From: Petrolisthes cinctipes
Taxonomy: Eukaryota; Arthropoda; Malacostraca; Decapoda; Porcellanidae
DNA: 64,000 bases
Assembly (NCBI GenBank): GCA_033782935.1
Contig: JAWQEG010000132.1
Span: 124,001-188,000, forward strand
Direction of reading: 5' to 3'
Position numbers and translations under genes: made by a program. This document shows positions 11,140 through 24,200 of the stretch, one piece after another (the stretch's first letter is position 1; the number at the start of each line of letters is the position of its first letter). Under the pieces are notes generated by a model that searched no databases, was not told the origin of the DNA, and saw only the letters and a program-made list of their open reading frames with translations.

Positions 11140-13881
11140 CATCATATCTTTTCATGCCATCACTGGCACCACTGTGAGGCTGATTGGTTTGCATCCAGAA
11201 GATCTTGGTCGGTGCAATGTGGACCCAGTGTGCATTCTCGGAGGATGTGGTCCATTGTTTGGATGGGTTCTCCACAGGGACAGGTTGGTTAGGGAACAAG
11301 CCCCCATTTGTGGAGATTGTCTTGTGTGCGGCCAACTTTTGCCCTGGCTCTGTTCAGGGCCACCCATTCATTCCTTTTAAAGGACGTTCCATTTGGGAGT
11401 GATTCGGATGGTGGTGGTACCGTAGGATGGAAGGTAGACCTGTCCCATATCTCCCATTGCTCCAGCCGATGTTGTGCTGGGTTGCTCCCATCTAGACCAT
11501 TAGTTGTTGCAAAACTCTTGCGAGATTTAAGTCTCTGTGGGGGTTGTTGGTGGCCATATAATGGGTGTCTACTGCCACTTAGCTGTTTGTCGCGCTCTTG
11601 TCTTGTAAGAGTATCACGTCTGATGGCTGGTGGTGCGATACTGGCCATGCGGTACACAGCTGGTAGTGGTGTGGGTTTCAGGTTGCCTGTGATGGTGCGA
11701 CAAGCCTGGTTAAGCTCAGCATCTACTGCTGATGCATGGCAAGACCTAGCCCAGACTGGGGCACAGTACTCAGCTGTGGAGAAACACAGAGCAACTGCTG
11801 TAGTTTTGAGGGTGTTCGGATCTGTGCCCCATTTTGAATTTGCAAGTTTCCTGAGGAGGTTGTTACGGCTTGCAACTTTTTCTTTAAGTTTTCTCATATG
11901 TTCTTTAAATGAGAGGGTTCTGTCGAGAGTAACCCCAAGGTATACAGGGAATTTGGTATTTTCAAGTTCTTCATTTTCCCATTTGACTCTGAGAATTCGG
12001 TTAGCCTGATGGTTGTTGAGGTGGAAGGTGCAGACTTGTGTTTTTCCTGGGTTAGCATTTAAAAACCATTGTTTATAGTAACCTGAAAGTATGGACAGTG
12101 CTTCTGTGAGTCTGTTTTCAATTATTTCAAATGTTTTAGATTGTGTGGCAATGCAGAGGTCATCTGCATAGATGAATCTGCGGATATTTCTAAATTGTGG
12201 CTGGTCGTTTGTGTATATATTAAAGAGCATTGGGGCAAGAACTGAGCCCTGTGGGAGTCCGTTTTTTTGGAGTCTCCATCGGCTTTTCTTTGAGTTCATC
12301 TCAACGAAATACTGCCGGTTGTTAAGCAGAGATTCCAGGACTTTGATTATTGTGGTGTTTTTTATCATTTTAGCTACCTTGAAGAGGAGGGCCTTGTGGT
12401 TCACAGTGTCATAGGCCGCTGTGAGGTCCACAAACACAGCTCCTGTTTTAAGTTGGTTTTCGTAGCCATCTTCTATAAATTGTGTTAGGTTTAGAACCTG
12501 TCCACAGCAGGAACGGCCAGGTCTAAAACCTGCTTGATCACATGATAGCTGGTCGTCAACTATTGGTGAGATTCGGGTCATGATTAGTCTCTCATATAGT
12601 TTGTATAAAACACATAAGAGAGATATAGGTCTATAGCTCTTTGGGGACTTAGGATCTTTCCCTGGTTTCAGGAGAGCTACAACTTTAGTCTTTTTCCAGA
12701 CTTTGGGGACTTTCTTTGTTATCACACATTTGTTGAACAACCTGGTGATCCATTCTCTGGCTCTTGGGCCGAGGTGGTGTACCATTTCTGGTGTGATTCC
12801 ATCAATTCCGGCAGCTTTGCCAAGTTTGATGGTTTTTATTCCTGCATCCACCTCCTCGATAGAAAATGGAGGGAATTGTGTGCTGCTCTCATTCATGATT
12901 TTGTTAGTGTCCTCTTTTAATTTCTTTTTGTACCCACGTGGTTTGTTATTGGGTTTACCATTAAGCAGGAGTTGGTGAGCGACTTTGTTTGGTGTTGTTT
13001 CTGGTATGCTAGTATTGGTGTTTGATTCTGAGTTAAGTTTCTTGATAGTTTTCCAGGCTTTTTTGCTATTATGTGTTAGATCAATACAAGTGATAAGCTC
13101 CTGCCAGCGATCTCTCTTTTCACTGCCAATAGAGCTGAGCAGTGATTCGCCAATTTCGAAGGTGTCTTCGGCAAAAGGATCATTTTCATAGGCCTGTTTG
13201 TATTCAGAATACAGAGTCTTGCTTTGTTCTGTGAGGCAAGGGATGTATTGCTTTCTGCCACTTCTTGGTATACTTGCTGTTGCAGATTTCCATACATGGT
13301 TTTTGAAGGTTTCATAGTTGTCAGGGCATGCATTAATGCTGTTGATTGCAGCATCAAGCATTGATGTAAATTTTTCCCAGTTAGCTTTACGAAAGTTGAA
13401 TCTTTTTATTGGCTTGCCCATGTGTGGTCTTATGATGGGTCTGATGTCTATTGCAAGTGGTCGATGTTGGGATCTAGGGACTGGATCCAGGACTAATTTC
13501 TCAAAAGTATTAGAGTGCCTTGATGTAACAAAGGCTAGGTCTGGATTGTACCCTCTCCTCCATCTGGCACTAAGGAAAGATGGTTTTTGTTTGGCATCAT
13601 GGAGGAGAGTGAGGCCTTGGTTAAGTGCCCAAAGTTCTACTTCCTCACCATCTTTGTTATTATTACTGTAGCCCCATGTGGTGTTATGACTATTAAAATC
13701 GCCTATGATCAGATGTGGTTTCATGCCATTTCTGATATTTTGATTACTTGGCCAGGCGAAAGGGGTTGCAGGTGGTTTATAGACTGATGTTACTGTCATT
13801 TTTTCTAGTTCAATTTGCAAGATTTCAATCCCATTCTCTGAGAGATCACATGAGTTTGTTATGATGGCTGGATCTCTTATA
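11140..13881 (-). mobile_element. 5'-truncated non-LTR retrotransposon (Jockey/Daphne-like LINE)
   Basis: This 2,742-bp insertion is read on the minus strand and lies in the satellite between 9-bp TTGGGCCTT duplications. It holds the later part of an AP-type endonuclease domain, a complete reverse transcriptase domain and a C-terminal zinc knuckle. ORF1 and roughly the first third of the endonuclease are absent, which is the usual outcome of incomplete target-primed reverse transcription. Behind the knuckle comes a stop (complement of 11160-11162) and only about 20 bp of 3' untranslated sequence ending GATATGATG, with no poly(A) tail. The reverse transcriptase and knuckle resemble Jockey-superfamily elements of the Daphne kind. 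The exact clade needs a phylogeny. Confidence 0.92.
11160..11288 (-). pseudogene. LINE ORF2 C-terminus with zinc knuckle, cut off by a stop
   Basis: Directly downstream of the TAA at 11289-11291, and in the same frame, 42 further codons run to a TGA at 11160-11162. They contain a Cys-Cys-His-Cys knuckle of the form CPCG, then QTMDH and EC. This is the expected end of ORF2 in this LINE type. A single nonsense change therefore separates it from the polymerase. I read this as decay after insertion or inactivation of the source copy. Confidence 0.85.
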
Positions 13882-13937
13882 TTGGGCCTTAATTTGAGAT
13901 ATCGACTTTGGGCACCTAAAATATTTTTTTGTAGCAT
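11289..13937 (-). CDS. LINE ORF2 fragment: endonuclease and reverse transcriptase
   Basis: This open frame of 882 codons covers most of LINE ORF2. Roughly the first 19 codons (13882-13937) are satellite sequence read through in frame, so the ATG is not native. The endonuclease part shows VYKPP near residue 53, GDFNSH at 79-84, NPDLAF at 131-136 and SQHRP at 156-160, where many relatives have SDH. The reverse transcriptase has SYRPISLL near 434, motif A VDLTAAYD at 503-510, motif B GLPQGSV at 560-566 and the catalytic YADD at 600-603, with all three aspartates kept. The frame ends at a TAA (11289-11291) just before the zinc knuckle, so the product would lack its C-terminus. The enzyme would nick target DNA and copy element RNA, but with the 5' end missing this copy is probably not autonomous. 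Confidence 0.9.
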   Translation of the reverse strand: MLQKNILGAQSRYLKLRPNIRDPAIITNSCDLSENGIEILQIELEKMTVTSVYKPPATPFAWPSNQNIRNGMKPHLIIGDFNSHNTTWGYSNNNKDGEEVELWALNQGLTLLHDAKQKPSFLSARWRRGYNPDLAFVTSRHSNTFEKLVLDPVPRSQHRPLAIDIRPIIRPHMGKPIKRFNFRKANWEKFTSMLDAAINSINACPDNYETFKNHVWKSATASIPRSGRKQYIPCLTEQSKTLYSEYKQAYENDPFAEDTFEIGESLLSSIGSEKRDRWQELITCIDLTHNSKKAWKTIKKLNSESNTNTSIPETTPNKVAHQLLLNGKPNNKPRGYKKKLKEDTNKIMNESSTQFPPFSIEEVDAGIKTIKLGKAAGIDGITPEMVHHLGPRAREWITRLFNKCVITKKVPKVWKKTKVVALLKPGKDPKSPKSYRPISLLCVLYKLYERLIMTRISPIVDDQLSCDQAGFRPGRSCCGQVLNLTQFIEDGYENQLKTGAVFVDLTAAYDTVNHKALLFKVAKMIKNTTIIKVLESLLNNRQYFVEMNSKKSRWRLQKNGLPQGSVLAPMLFNIYTNDQPQFRNIRRFIYADDLCIATQSKTFEIIENRLTEALSILSGYYKQWFLNANPGKTQVCTFHLNNHQANRILRVKWENEELENTKFPVYLGVTLDRTLSFKEHMRKLKEKVASRNNLLRKLANSKWGTDPNTLKTTAVALCFSTAEYCAPVWARSCHASAVDAELNQACRTITGNLKPTPLPAVYRMASIAPPAIRRDTLTRQERDKQLSGSRHPLYGHQQPPQRLKSRKSFATTNGLDGSNPAQHRLEQWEIWDRSTFHPTVPPPSESLPNGTSFKRNEWVALNRARAKVGRTQDNLHKWGLVP
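13882..13890. repeat. Target-site duplication, right copy (first LINE)
   Basis: TTGGGCCTT is the partner of 11131-11139. After it the satellite resumes in the expected phase with AATTTGAGATATCGACTTTG. Confidence 0.85.
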
Positions 13938-14911
13938 GTTTTGGGCTTGTATTTTGAAAATACCCTAACAATAAGTAGGCATGTACAGATCGCTTCAGGG
14001 ACCCCAAAATATCGAATTTTCGGGTGTTTTGAGCCTGAATTTGAGATATAAACGGGTACTGAAGATGCATGCACATATCGACTTTTGGGCACCGAAAATA
14101 TCGATTTTGAGCATGTTTTGGGTCTGTATCTAGAAAACATTCTAACTAGGAGTAGGCATGTACAGATCGCTTCCAGGACCCAAAAATACCGAATTTTCGG
14201 GTGTTTTGAGCCTGTATTTGAGATATAAACAGGTACAGAAGATGCATGCACATATCGACTTTGGACACTTAAAATATCGATTTTTAGCATGTTTTGAGCC
14301 CATATTTTGAAAACATTCTAGCACTGAGTAGGCACGTACAGATCGCTTCTAGAACCAAAAATATTAAATTTTCGGGTGTTTTGGGCCTGAATTTGAGATA
14401 TCGACTTTGGGCAAATAAAATATCGATTTTTAGCATGTTTTGGACCTATATTTTAAAAATATTCTAGCACTGAGTAGGCATGTACAGATCGCTTCTGGGA
14501 CCCAAAAATATCAAATTTTCGGGTGTTTTGAGCCTGAATTTGAGATATCAACTTTGGGCACCTGAAATATCGATTTTTAACATGTTTTGGACCTATGTTT
14601 TGAAAATATTTTAGCAATGAGTAGGGATGTACAGATCGCTTCTGGGACCCCAAAATATCGAATTTTCGGGTGTTTTGGGCCTTAATTTGAGATATTGACT
14701 TTGGGCACCTAAAATATTTTTTTTTAGCATGTTTTGGGCCTGTATTTTGAAAATACTCTAACACGAAGTAGGCATGTACAGATCGCTTCTGGGACCCCAA
14801 AATATAGAATTTTCGGGTGTTTTGAGCCTAAATTTGAGATATAAACGGGTATAGAAGATGCATACACATATCGACTTTTGGGCACTTAAAAGATCGATTT
14901 TCAGTATGTTT

Positions 14912-17900
14912 TCGGCCAGTATTTTGAAAATACTCTAACACGGAGTAGGCATGTACAGATCGCTTCTGGGACACCAAAATATCGAATTTTCGGGTGTTTT
15001 GGGCCTGAATTTGAGATATCGATTTTAGGCACTTAAAATATCGATATTTAGCATGTTTTGGACCTATATTTTGAAAATATTCTAGCACTGAGTAGGCATG
15101 TACAGATCGCTTCTGGGACCCAAAAATATCGAATTTTCGGGTGTTTTGAGCCTGAATTAGAGATATAAACGGGTACTGAAGATGCATGCACATATCGATT
15201 TTTGGGCACCGAAAATATCGATTTTGAGCATGTTTTGGGTCTGTATCTAGAAAACAATCTAACTAAGAGTAGGCATGTACAGATCGCTTCCAGGACCCAA
15301 AAATACCGAATTTTCGGGTGTTTTGAGCCTGAATTTGAGATATAAACAGGTACAGAAGATGCATGCACATATCGACTTTGGACACTTAAAATATCGATTT
15401 TTAGCATGTTTTGAGCCTATTTTTTGAAAATATTCTAGCACTGAGTAGGCACGTACAGATCGCTTCTAGAACCAAAAATATCGAATTTTCGGGTGTTTTG
15501 GGCCTGAATTTGAGATATCGACTTTGGGCACCTAAAATATCGATTTTTAGCATGTTTTGGACCTATATTTTGAAAATATTCTAGTACTGAGTAGGCATGT
15601 ACAGATCGCTTCTGGGACCCAAAAATATCAAATTTTCGGGTGTTTTGAGCCTGAATTTGAGATATCAACTTTGGGCACCTGAAATATCGATTTTTAACAT
15701 GTTTTGGGCCTATGTTTTGAAAATATTTTAGCAATGAGTAGGTATGTACAGATCGCTTCTGGGACCCCAAAATATCGAATTTTCGGGTGTTTTGGGCCTT
15801 AATTTGAGATATCGACTTTGAGCACCTAAAATATCGATTTTTAGCATGTTTTGGGCCTATATTTTGAAAATACTCTAACACGAAGTAGGCATGTACAGAT
15901 CGCTTCTGGGACCCCAAAATATGGAATTTTCGGGTGTTTTGAGCCTAAATTTGAGATATAAACTGGTACAGAAAATGCATGCACATATCGACTTTTGGGC
16001 ACCTAAAAGATCGATTTTCAGTATGTTTTGGGCCTTTATTTTTGAAAATACTCTAACACGGAGTAGGCATGTACAGATCGCTTCTTGGACCCCAAAAGAT
16101 CGAATTTTCGGGTGTTTTGGGCCTGAATTTGAGATATCAACTTTAGGCACCTAAAATATCGATATTTAGCATGTTTTGGACCTATAATTTGAAAATATTC
16201 TAGCAATGAGTAGGTATGTAGAGATCGCTTGTGGGACCCCAAAATATTGAATGTTCGGGTGTTTTGAGCCTGAATTTGAGATATAAACGGGTACAGAAGA
16301 TGCATGCACATATTAACTTTGGGCACCTAAAATATCGATTTTCAGTATGTTTTGGGCCTGTATTTTGAAAATACTCTAACACGGAGTAGGCATGTACAGA
16401 TCGCTTTTGGGACCCCAAAATATCGAATTTTCGGGTGTTTTGATGCTTAATTTGAGATATCGACTTTGGGCACCTAAAATATTTTTTCTTAGCATGTTTT
16501 GGGCCTGTATTTTGAAAATACTCTAACACGAAGTAAGCATGTACAGATTGCTTCAGGGACCCCAAAATATCGAATTTTTGGGTGTTTTGAGCCTAAATTT
16601 GAGATATAAAGGGGTACAGAAGATGCATACACATATCGACTTTTGGGCAACTAAAAGATCGATTTTCAGTATGTTTTCGGCCTGTATTTTCAAAATACTC
16701 TAACACGGAGTAGGCATGTACAGATTGCTTCTGGGACCCCAAAATATCGAATTTTCGGGTGTTTTGGGCCTTTATTTGAGTTAATGACTTTGGGCACCAA
16801 AAACATTTTTTTTGAGCATGTTTTGGGCCTGTATTTTGATAATACTCTAACACGAAGTAGGCATGTACAGATCGCTTCTAGGACCAAAAAATACCGTATT
16901 TTCGGGTGTTTTGACGTTAAATTTGAGATATAAACGGGTACAGATGATGCATGCACATATCGACTTTGGACACTTAAAATATCGATTTTTAGCATGTTTA
17001 AATCGGCCAGTATTTTGAAAATACTCTAACACGGAGTAGGCATGTACAGATCGCTTCTGGGACACCAAAATATCGAATTTTCGGGTGTTTTGGGCCTGAA
17101 TTCGAGATATCGATTTTAGGCACTTAAAATATCGATATTTAGCATGTTTTGGACCTATATTTTGAAAATATTCTAGCACTGAGTAGGCATGTACAGATCG
17201 CTTCTGGGACCCAAAAATATCGAATTTTCGGGTGTTTTGAGCCTGAATTTGAGATATAAACGGGTACTGAAGATGCATGCACATATCGATTTTTGGGCAC
17301 CGAAAATATCGATTTTGAGCATGTTTTGGGTCTGTATCTAGAAAACATTCTAACTAGGAGTAGGCATGTACAGATCGCTTCCAGGACCCAAAAATACCGA
17401 ATTTTCGGGTGTTTTGAGCCTGAATTTGAGATATAAACAGGTAGAGAAGATGCATGCACATATCGACTTTGGACACTTAAAATATCGATTTTTAGCATGT
17501 TTTGAGCCTATATTTTGAAAACATTCTAGCACTGAGTAGGCACGTACAGATCGCTTCTAGAACCAAAAATATCGAATTTTCGGGTGTTTTGGGCCTGAAT
17601 TTGAGATATCGACTTTGGGCACCTAAAATATCGATTTTTAGCATGTTTTGGACCTATATTTTGAAAATATTCTAGCACTGAGTAGGCATGTACAGATCGC
17701 TTCTGGGACCCAAAAATATCAAATTTTCGGGTGTTTTGAGCCTGAATTTGAGATATCAACTTTGGGCACCTGAAATATCGATTTTTAACATGTTTTGGGC
17801 CTATGTTTTGAAAATATTTTAGCAATGAGTAGGTATGTACAGATTGCTTCTGGGACCCCAAAATATCGAATTTTCGGGTGTTTTGGGCCTTAATTTGAGA

Positions 17901-18278
17901 TATCGACTTTGAGCACCTAAAATATCGATTTTTAGCATGTTTTGGGACTGTATTTTGAAAATACTCTAACACGAAGTAGGCATGTACAGATCGCTTCTGG
18001 GACCCCAAAATATCAAATTTTCGGGTGTTTTGAGCCTGAATTTGAGATATCAACTTTGGGCACCTGAAATATCGATTTTTAACATGTTTTGGGCCTATGT
18101 TTTGAAAATATTTTAGAAATGAGTAGGTATGTACAGATCGCTTCTGGGACCCCAAAATATCGAATTTTCGGGTGTTTTGGGCCTTAATTTGAGATATCGA
18201 CTTTGGGCACCTGAAATATCGATTTTTAGCATGTTTTGGGCCTATATTTTGAAAATATTCTAGCACTAAGTAGGCATG
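14912..18278. repeat. Satellite duplication with 2,091-bp offset and inner 294-bp copy
   Basis: CGGCCAGTATTTTG lies at about 14913 and 17004, and GATTTTTGGGCACCG at 15197 and 17288, both with a 2,091-bp offset. The match continues for about 1 kb. The second copy starts at an abnormal junction, GTTTAAATCGGCCAG near 17003. The second copy also holds an extra pair of 147-bp units: CAAATTTTCGGGTG recurs at 17720 and 18014, a 294-bp step. The in-phase 147-bp units give the longest satellite open frame (17526-18302, minus strand, 258 codons), which I do not regard as a gene. Confidence 0.75.
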
Positions 18279-21200
18279 TACAGATCTCTTATAGGACCCC
18301 AAAATATCGAATTTTCGGGTGTTTTGAGCCTGAATTTAAGATATAAACGGGTACAGAAGATGCATGCACATAAAGACTTTGGACACTTAAAATATCGATT
18401 TTTAGCATGTTTTGGGCCTATATTTTAAAAATATTCTAGCACTGAGTAGGCATGTACAGTTTGCTTCTGGGACCCCAAAATATCGAATTGTCGGGTGTTT
18501 TGAGCCTGAATTTGAGATATAAACGGGTACAGAAGATGCATGCACATATCGACTTTTGGGCACCTAAAATATCGATTTTGAGCATGTTTTGGGTCTGAAT
18601 CTCGAAAACATTCTATCTAGGAGTAGGCATGTACAGATTGCTTCTAGGACCCAAAAATACCGAATTTTCGGGTGTTTTGAGCCTGAATTTGAGATATAAA
18701 CAGGTAAAGAAGATGCATTCACATATCGACTTTGGACACTTAAAATATCGATTTTTAGCATATTTTGAGCCTATATTTTGAAAACATTCTAGCACTGAGT
18801 AGGCATGTACAAATCGCTTCTGGGACCCTAAAATATCGAATTTTCGGATGTTTTGACGTTGAATTTGAGATATAAACTAGTGCAGAAGATGCATACACAT
18901 ATTGACTTTCGGAACCTAAAATATCGATTTACAGCATGTTTTGGGCTTTTATCTGAGTAGGCATGTACAGATCGCTTCTGGGACCCCAAAATATCGATTT
19001 TCGGATGTTTTAGGCCTGAATTTGAGATATCGACTTTGGGCACCTAAAATATCGATTTTTAGCATGTTTTGGGCCTATATTTTGAAAATATTCTAGCACG
19101 GAGTAGGCATGTACAGATCACTTCTGGGACTACAAAATAATAGAATTTACAGGTGTTTTGAGCCTGAATTTGAGATATAAACGGGTACAGAAAATGCATG
19201 CACATATTGACTTTGGGCACCTAAAATATCGATATTAAACATGTTTTGGGCCTGTAGTTTGAAAATACTCTAACACGGAGTAGGCATGTACAGATCGCTT
19301 CTTGGGCCCAAAAATATCGAATTTTCGGTTGTTTTGAGCCTGAATTTGAAATATATACAGGTAGTGAAGACTTTTGGGCACTTAAAATATCGATTTTGAG
19401 CATGTTTTGGGTCTGTATCTTGAAAACATTCTAACTAGGAGTAAGCATGCACAGATTGCTTCTATTACCCAAAAATATCGAATTTTCGGATATTGTGAGC
19501 CTGAATTTGAGATATAAACAGGTACTGAAGTTGCATGCACATATCGACTTTTAGGCACCTAAAATATCGATTTTGAGCATGTTTTAGGTCTGTATCTTGA
19601 AAACATTCTAACTAGGAGTAGGCATGTACATATCGCTTCAATTACCCAAAAATACCGAATTTTCGGGTGTTTTGAGCCTGAATTTGAGATATAAACGGGT
19701 ACAGAATATGCATGCACATATTGACTTTGGACACTTAAAATATCGATTTTTAGCTTGTTTTGAGCCTTTATTTTGAAAACATTCTAGCACTGAGTAGGCA
19801 TGTACAGATCGCTTCTTGGGCACAAAAATATCGAATTTTCGGATGTTTTTTAGCCTGAATTTGAGATATAAACAGGTACTGAAGATGCATGCACATATCG
19901 ACTTATGTGCTCCTAAAATATCGATTTTGAGCATGTTTTTGGTCTGTATCTTGAAAACATTCTAATTAGGTGTAAGCATGTACAGATCGCTTCTGGGACC
20001 CAAAATAATCGAATTTTCGGATGTTTTGACGTTGAATTTGAGATATAAACGAGTGCAGAAGATGCATACACATATTGACTTTCGAAACCTAAAATATCGA
20101 TTTACAGCATGTTTTGGGCTTTTATCTGAGTAGGCATGTACAGATCGCTTCTGGGACCCCAAAATATCGATTTTCGGATGTTTTAGGCCTGAATTTGAGA
20201 TATCGACTTTGGGCACCTAAAATATCGATTTTTAGCATGTTTTGGGCCTATATTTTGAAAATATTCTAGCACTATGTAGGCATGTACAGATCTCTTATGG
20301 GACCCCAAAATATCGTATTTTCGGGTGTTTTGAGCCTGAATTTGAGATATAAACGGGTACAGAAGATGCATGCACATATTGACTTTGGACACTTAAAATA
20401 TCGATTTTTAGCATGTTTTGGGCCTATATTTTAAAAATATTCGAGCACTGAGTAGGCATGTACAGATCGCTTCTGGGACCCCAAAATATCGAATTGTCGG
20501 GTGTTTTGAGCCTGAATTTGAGATATAAACGGGTACAGAAGATGCATGCACATATCGACTTTTTGGCACCTAAAATATCGATTTTGAGCATGTTTTGGGT
20601 CTGAATCTCGAAAACATTCTATCTAGGAGTAGGCATGTACAGATTGCTTCTAGGACCCAAAAATACCGAATTTTCGGGTGTTTTGAGCCTGAATTTGAGA
20701 TATAAACAGGTAAAGAAGATGCATTCACATATCGACTTTGGAAACTTAAAATATCGATTTTTAGCATATTTTGAGCCTATATTTGGAAAACATTCTAGCA
20801 CTGAGTAGGCATGTACAGATCGCTTCTGGGACCCAAAAATATCGAATTTTCGGATGTTTTGACGTTGAATTTGAGATATAAACGAGTGCAGAAGATGCAT
20901 ACACATATTGATTTTCGGAACCTAAAATATCGATTTACAGCATGTTTTGGGCTTTTATCTATGTAGGCATGTAGAGATCGCTTCTGGGACCCCAAAATAT
21001 CGATTTTCGGATGTTTTAGGCCTGAATTTGAGATATCGACTTTGGGCACCTAAAATATCGATTTTTAGCATGTTTTGGGCCTTTATATTGAAAATATTCT
21101 AGCACTAAGTAGGCATGTACAGATCTCTTATGGGACCCCAAAATATCGAATTTTCGGGTGTTTTGAGCCTGAATTTGAGATATAAACGGGTACAGAAGAT

Positions 21201-24200
21201 GCATGCACATATTGACTTTGGACACTTAAAATATCGATTTTTAGCTTGTTTTGGGCCAATATTTTGAAAACATTCTAGCACTGAGTAGGCATGTACAGAT
21301 CGCTTCTTGGGCACAAAAATATCGAATTTTCGGATGTTTTGAGCCTGAATTTGAGATATAAACAGGTACTGAAGATGCATGCACATATCGACTTTTGTGC
21401 ACCTAAAATATCGATTTTGAGCATGTTTTTGGTCTGTATCTTGAAAACATTCTAATTAGGAGTAAGCATGTACAGATCGCTTCTATTACCCAAAAATACC
21501 GAATTTTCGGGTGTTTTGAGCCTGAATTTGAGATATAAACGGGTATAGAAGATGCATGCACATATCGACTTTGGACACTTAAAATAACGATTTTTAGCTT
21601 GTTTTCCGCCTATATTTTGAAAACATTCTAGCACTGAGTAGGCATGTCCAGATTGCTTCTGGGACCCCAAAATATCGAATTTTCGGGTGTTTGGAGCCTG
21701 AATTTGAGATATAAACGGGTACAGAAGATGCATGCACATATCGACTTTTTGGCACCTAAAAGATCGATTTTCACTATGTTTTGGGCCTGTATTTTGAAAA
21801 TACTCTAACACGGAGTAGGCATGTACAGTTCGCTTCTGGGACCCCAAAATATCGAATTTTCGGGTGTTTTGGGCCTGAATTTGAAATATCGACTTTGGGC
21901 ACCTGAAATATCGATTTTTAGCATGTTTTGGGCCTATATTTTGAAAATATTCTAGCACTATGTAGGCATGTACAGATCTCTTATGGGACCCCAAAATATC
22001 GTATTTTCGGGTGTTTTGAGCCTGAATTTGAGATATAAACGGGTACAGAAGATGCATGCACATATTGACTTTGGACACTTAAAATATCGATTTTTAGCAT
22101 GTTTTGGGCCTATATTTTAAAAATATTCTAGCACTGAGTAGGCATGTACAGATCGCTTCTGGGACCCCAAAATATCGAATTTTCGGTTGTTTTGAGCCTG
22201 AATTTGATATATAAACGGGTACAAAAGATGCATGCACATATCGACTTTTTGGCACCTAAAATATCGATTTTGAGCATGTTTTGGGTCTGAATCTCGAAAA
22301 CATTCTATCTAGGGGTAGGCATGTACAGATTGCTTCTAGGAACCAAAAATACCGAATTTTCGGGTGTTTTGAGCCTGAATTTGAGATATAAACAGGTAAA
22401 GAAGATGCATTCACATATCGACTTTGGACACTTAAAATATCGATTTTTAGCATATTTTGAGCCTATATTTTGAAAACATTCTAGCACTGAGTAGGCATGT
22501 ACAGATCGCTTCTGGGACCCAAAAATATCAAAATTTTCGGATGTTTTGACGTTGAATTTGAGATATAAACGAGTGCAGAAGATGCATACACATATTGATT
22601 TTCGGAACCTAAAATATCGATTTACAGCATGTTTTGGGCTTTTATCTATGTAGGCATGTAGAGATCGCTTCTGGGACCCCAAAATATCGATTTTCGGATG
22701 TTTTAGGCCTGAATTTGAGATATCGACTTTGGGCACCTAAAATATCAATTTTTAGAATGTTTTGGGCCTTTATTTTGAAAATATTCTAGCACTAAGTAGG
22801 CATGTACAGATCTCTTATGGGACCCCAAAATATCGAATTTTCGGGTGTTTTGAGCCTGAATTTGAGATATAAACGGGTACAAAAGATGCATGCACATATT
22901 GACTTTGGACACTTAAAATATCGATTTTTAGCTTGTTTTGGGCCTATATTTTGAAAACATTCTAGCACTGAGTAGGCATGTACAGATCGCTTCTTGGGCA
23001 CAAAAATATCGAATTTTCGGATGTTTTGAGCCTGAATTTGAGATATAAACAGGTACTGAAGATGCATGCACATATCGACTTTTGTGCACCTAAAATATCG
23101 ATTTTGAGCATGTTTTTAGTCTGTATCTTGAAAACATTCTAATTAGGAGTAAGCATGTACAGATCGCTTCTATTACCCAAAAATACCGAATTTTCGGGTG
23201 TTTTGAGCCTGAATTTGAGATATAAACGGGTATAGAAGATGCATGCACATATCGACTTTGGACACTTAAAATAACGATTTTTAGCTTGTTTTCAGCCTAT
23301 ATTTTGAAAACATTCTAGCACTGAGTAGGCATGTACAGATTGCTTCTGGGACCCCAAAATATCGAATTTTCGGGTGTTTGGAGCCTGAATTTGAGATATA
23401 AACGGGTACAGAAGATGCATGCACATATCGACTTTTTGGCACCTAAAATATCGATTTTCACTATGTTTTGGGCCTGTATTTTGAAAATACTCTAACACGG
23501 AGTAGGCATGTACAGTTCACTTCTGGGACCCCAAAATATCGAATTTTCGGGTGTTTTGGGCCTGAATTTGAAATATCGACTTTGGGCACCTAAAATATCG
23601 ATTTTTAGCATGTATTGGGCCTATATTTTGAAAATATTCTAGCACTAAGTAGGCATGTACAGATCTCTTATAGGACCCCAAAATATCGAATTTTCGGATG
23701 TTTTGAGCCTTAATTTGAGATATAAACGGGTACAGAAGATGCATGCACATATTGACTTTGGACACTTAAAATATCGATTTTTAGCATGTTTTTTGCCTAT
23801 ATTTTAAAAATATTCTAGCACTGAGTAGGCATGTACAGTTTGCTTCTGGGACCCCAAAATATCGAATTGTCGGGTGTTTTGAGCCTGAATTTGAGATATA
23901 AACGGGTACAGAAGATGCATGCACATATCGACTTTTGGGCACCTAAAATATCGATTTTGAGCATGTTTTGGGTCTGAATCTCGAAAACATTCTATCTAGG
24001 AGTAGGCATGTACAGATTGCTTCTAGGACCCAACAATACCGAATTTTCGGGTATTTTGAGCCTGAATTTGAGATATAAACGGGTACAGAAGATGCATGCA
24101 CATATTGACTTTGGACACTTAAAATATCGATTTTTAGCATATTTTGAGCCTATATTTTGAGAACATTCTAGCACTGAGTAGGCATGTACAGATCGCTTTT

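Noticed and set aside
11308..12009. 233-codon plus-strand frame, and others at 12172-13787
   Set aside because: They are antisense to the LINE polymerase frame, which carries all the recognised motifs.
17526..18302. 258-codon open frame on the minus strand of the satellite, and many shorter ones
   Set aside because: They follow the repeat unit, change frame with unit length, start at arbitrary ATGs, and show no domain. They arise because the minus strand has few stops in two of its three frames.
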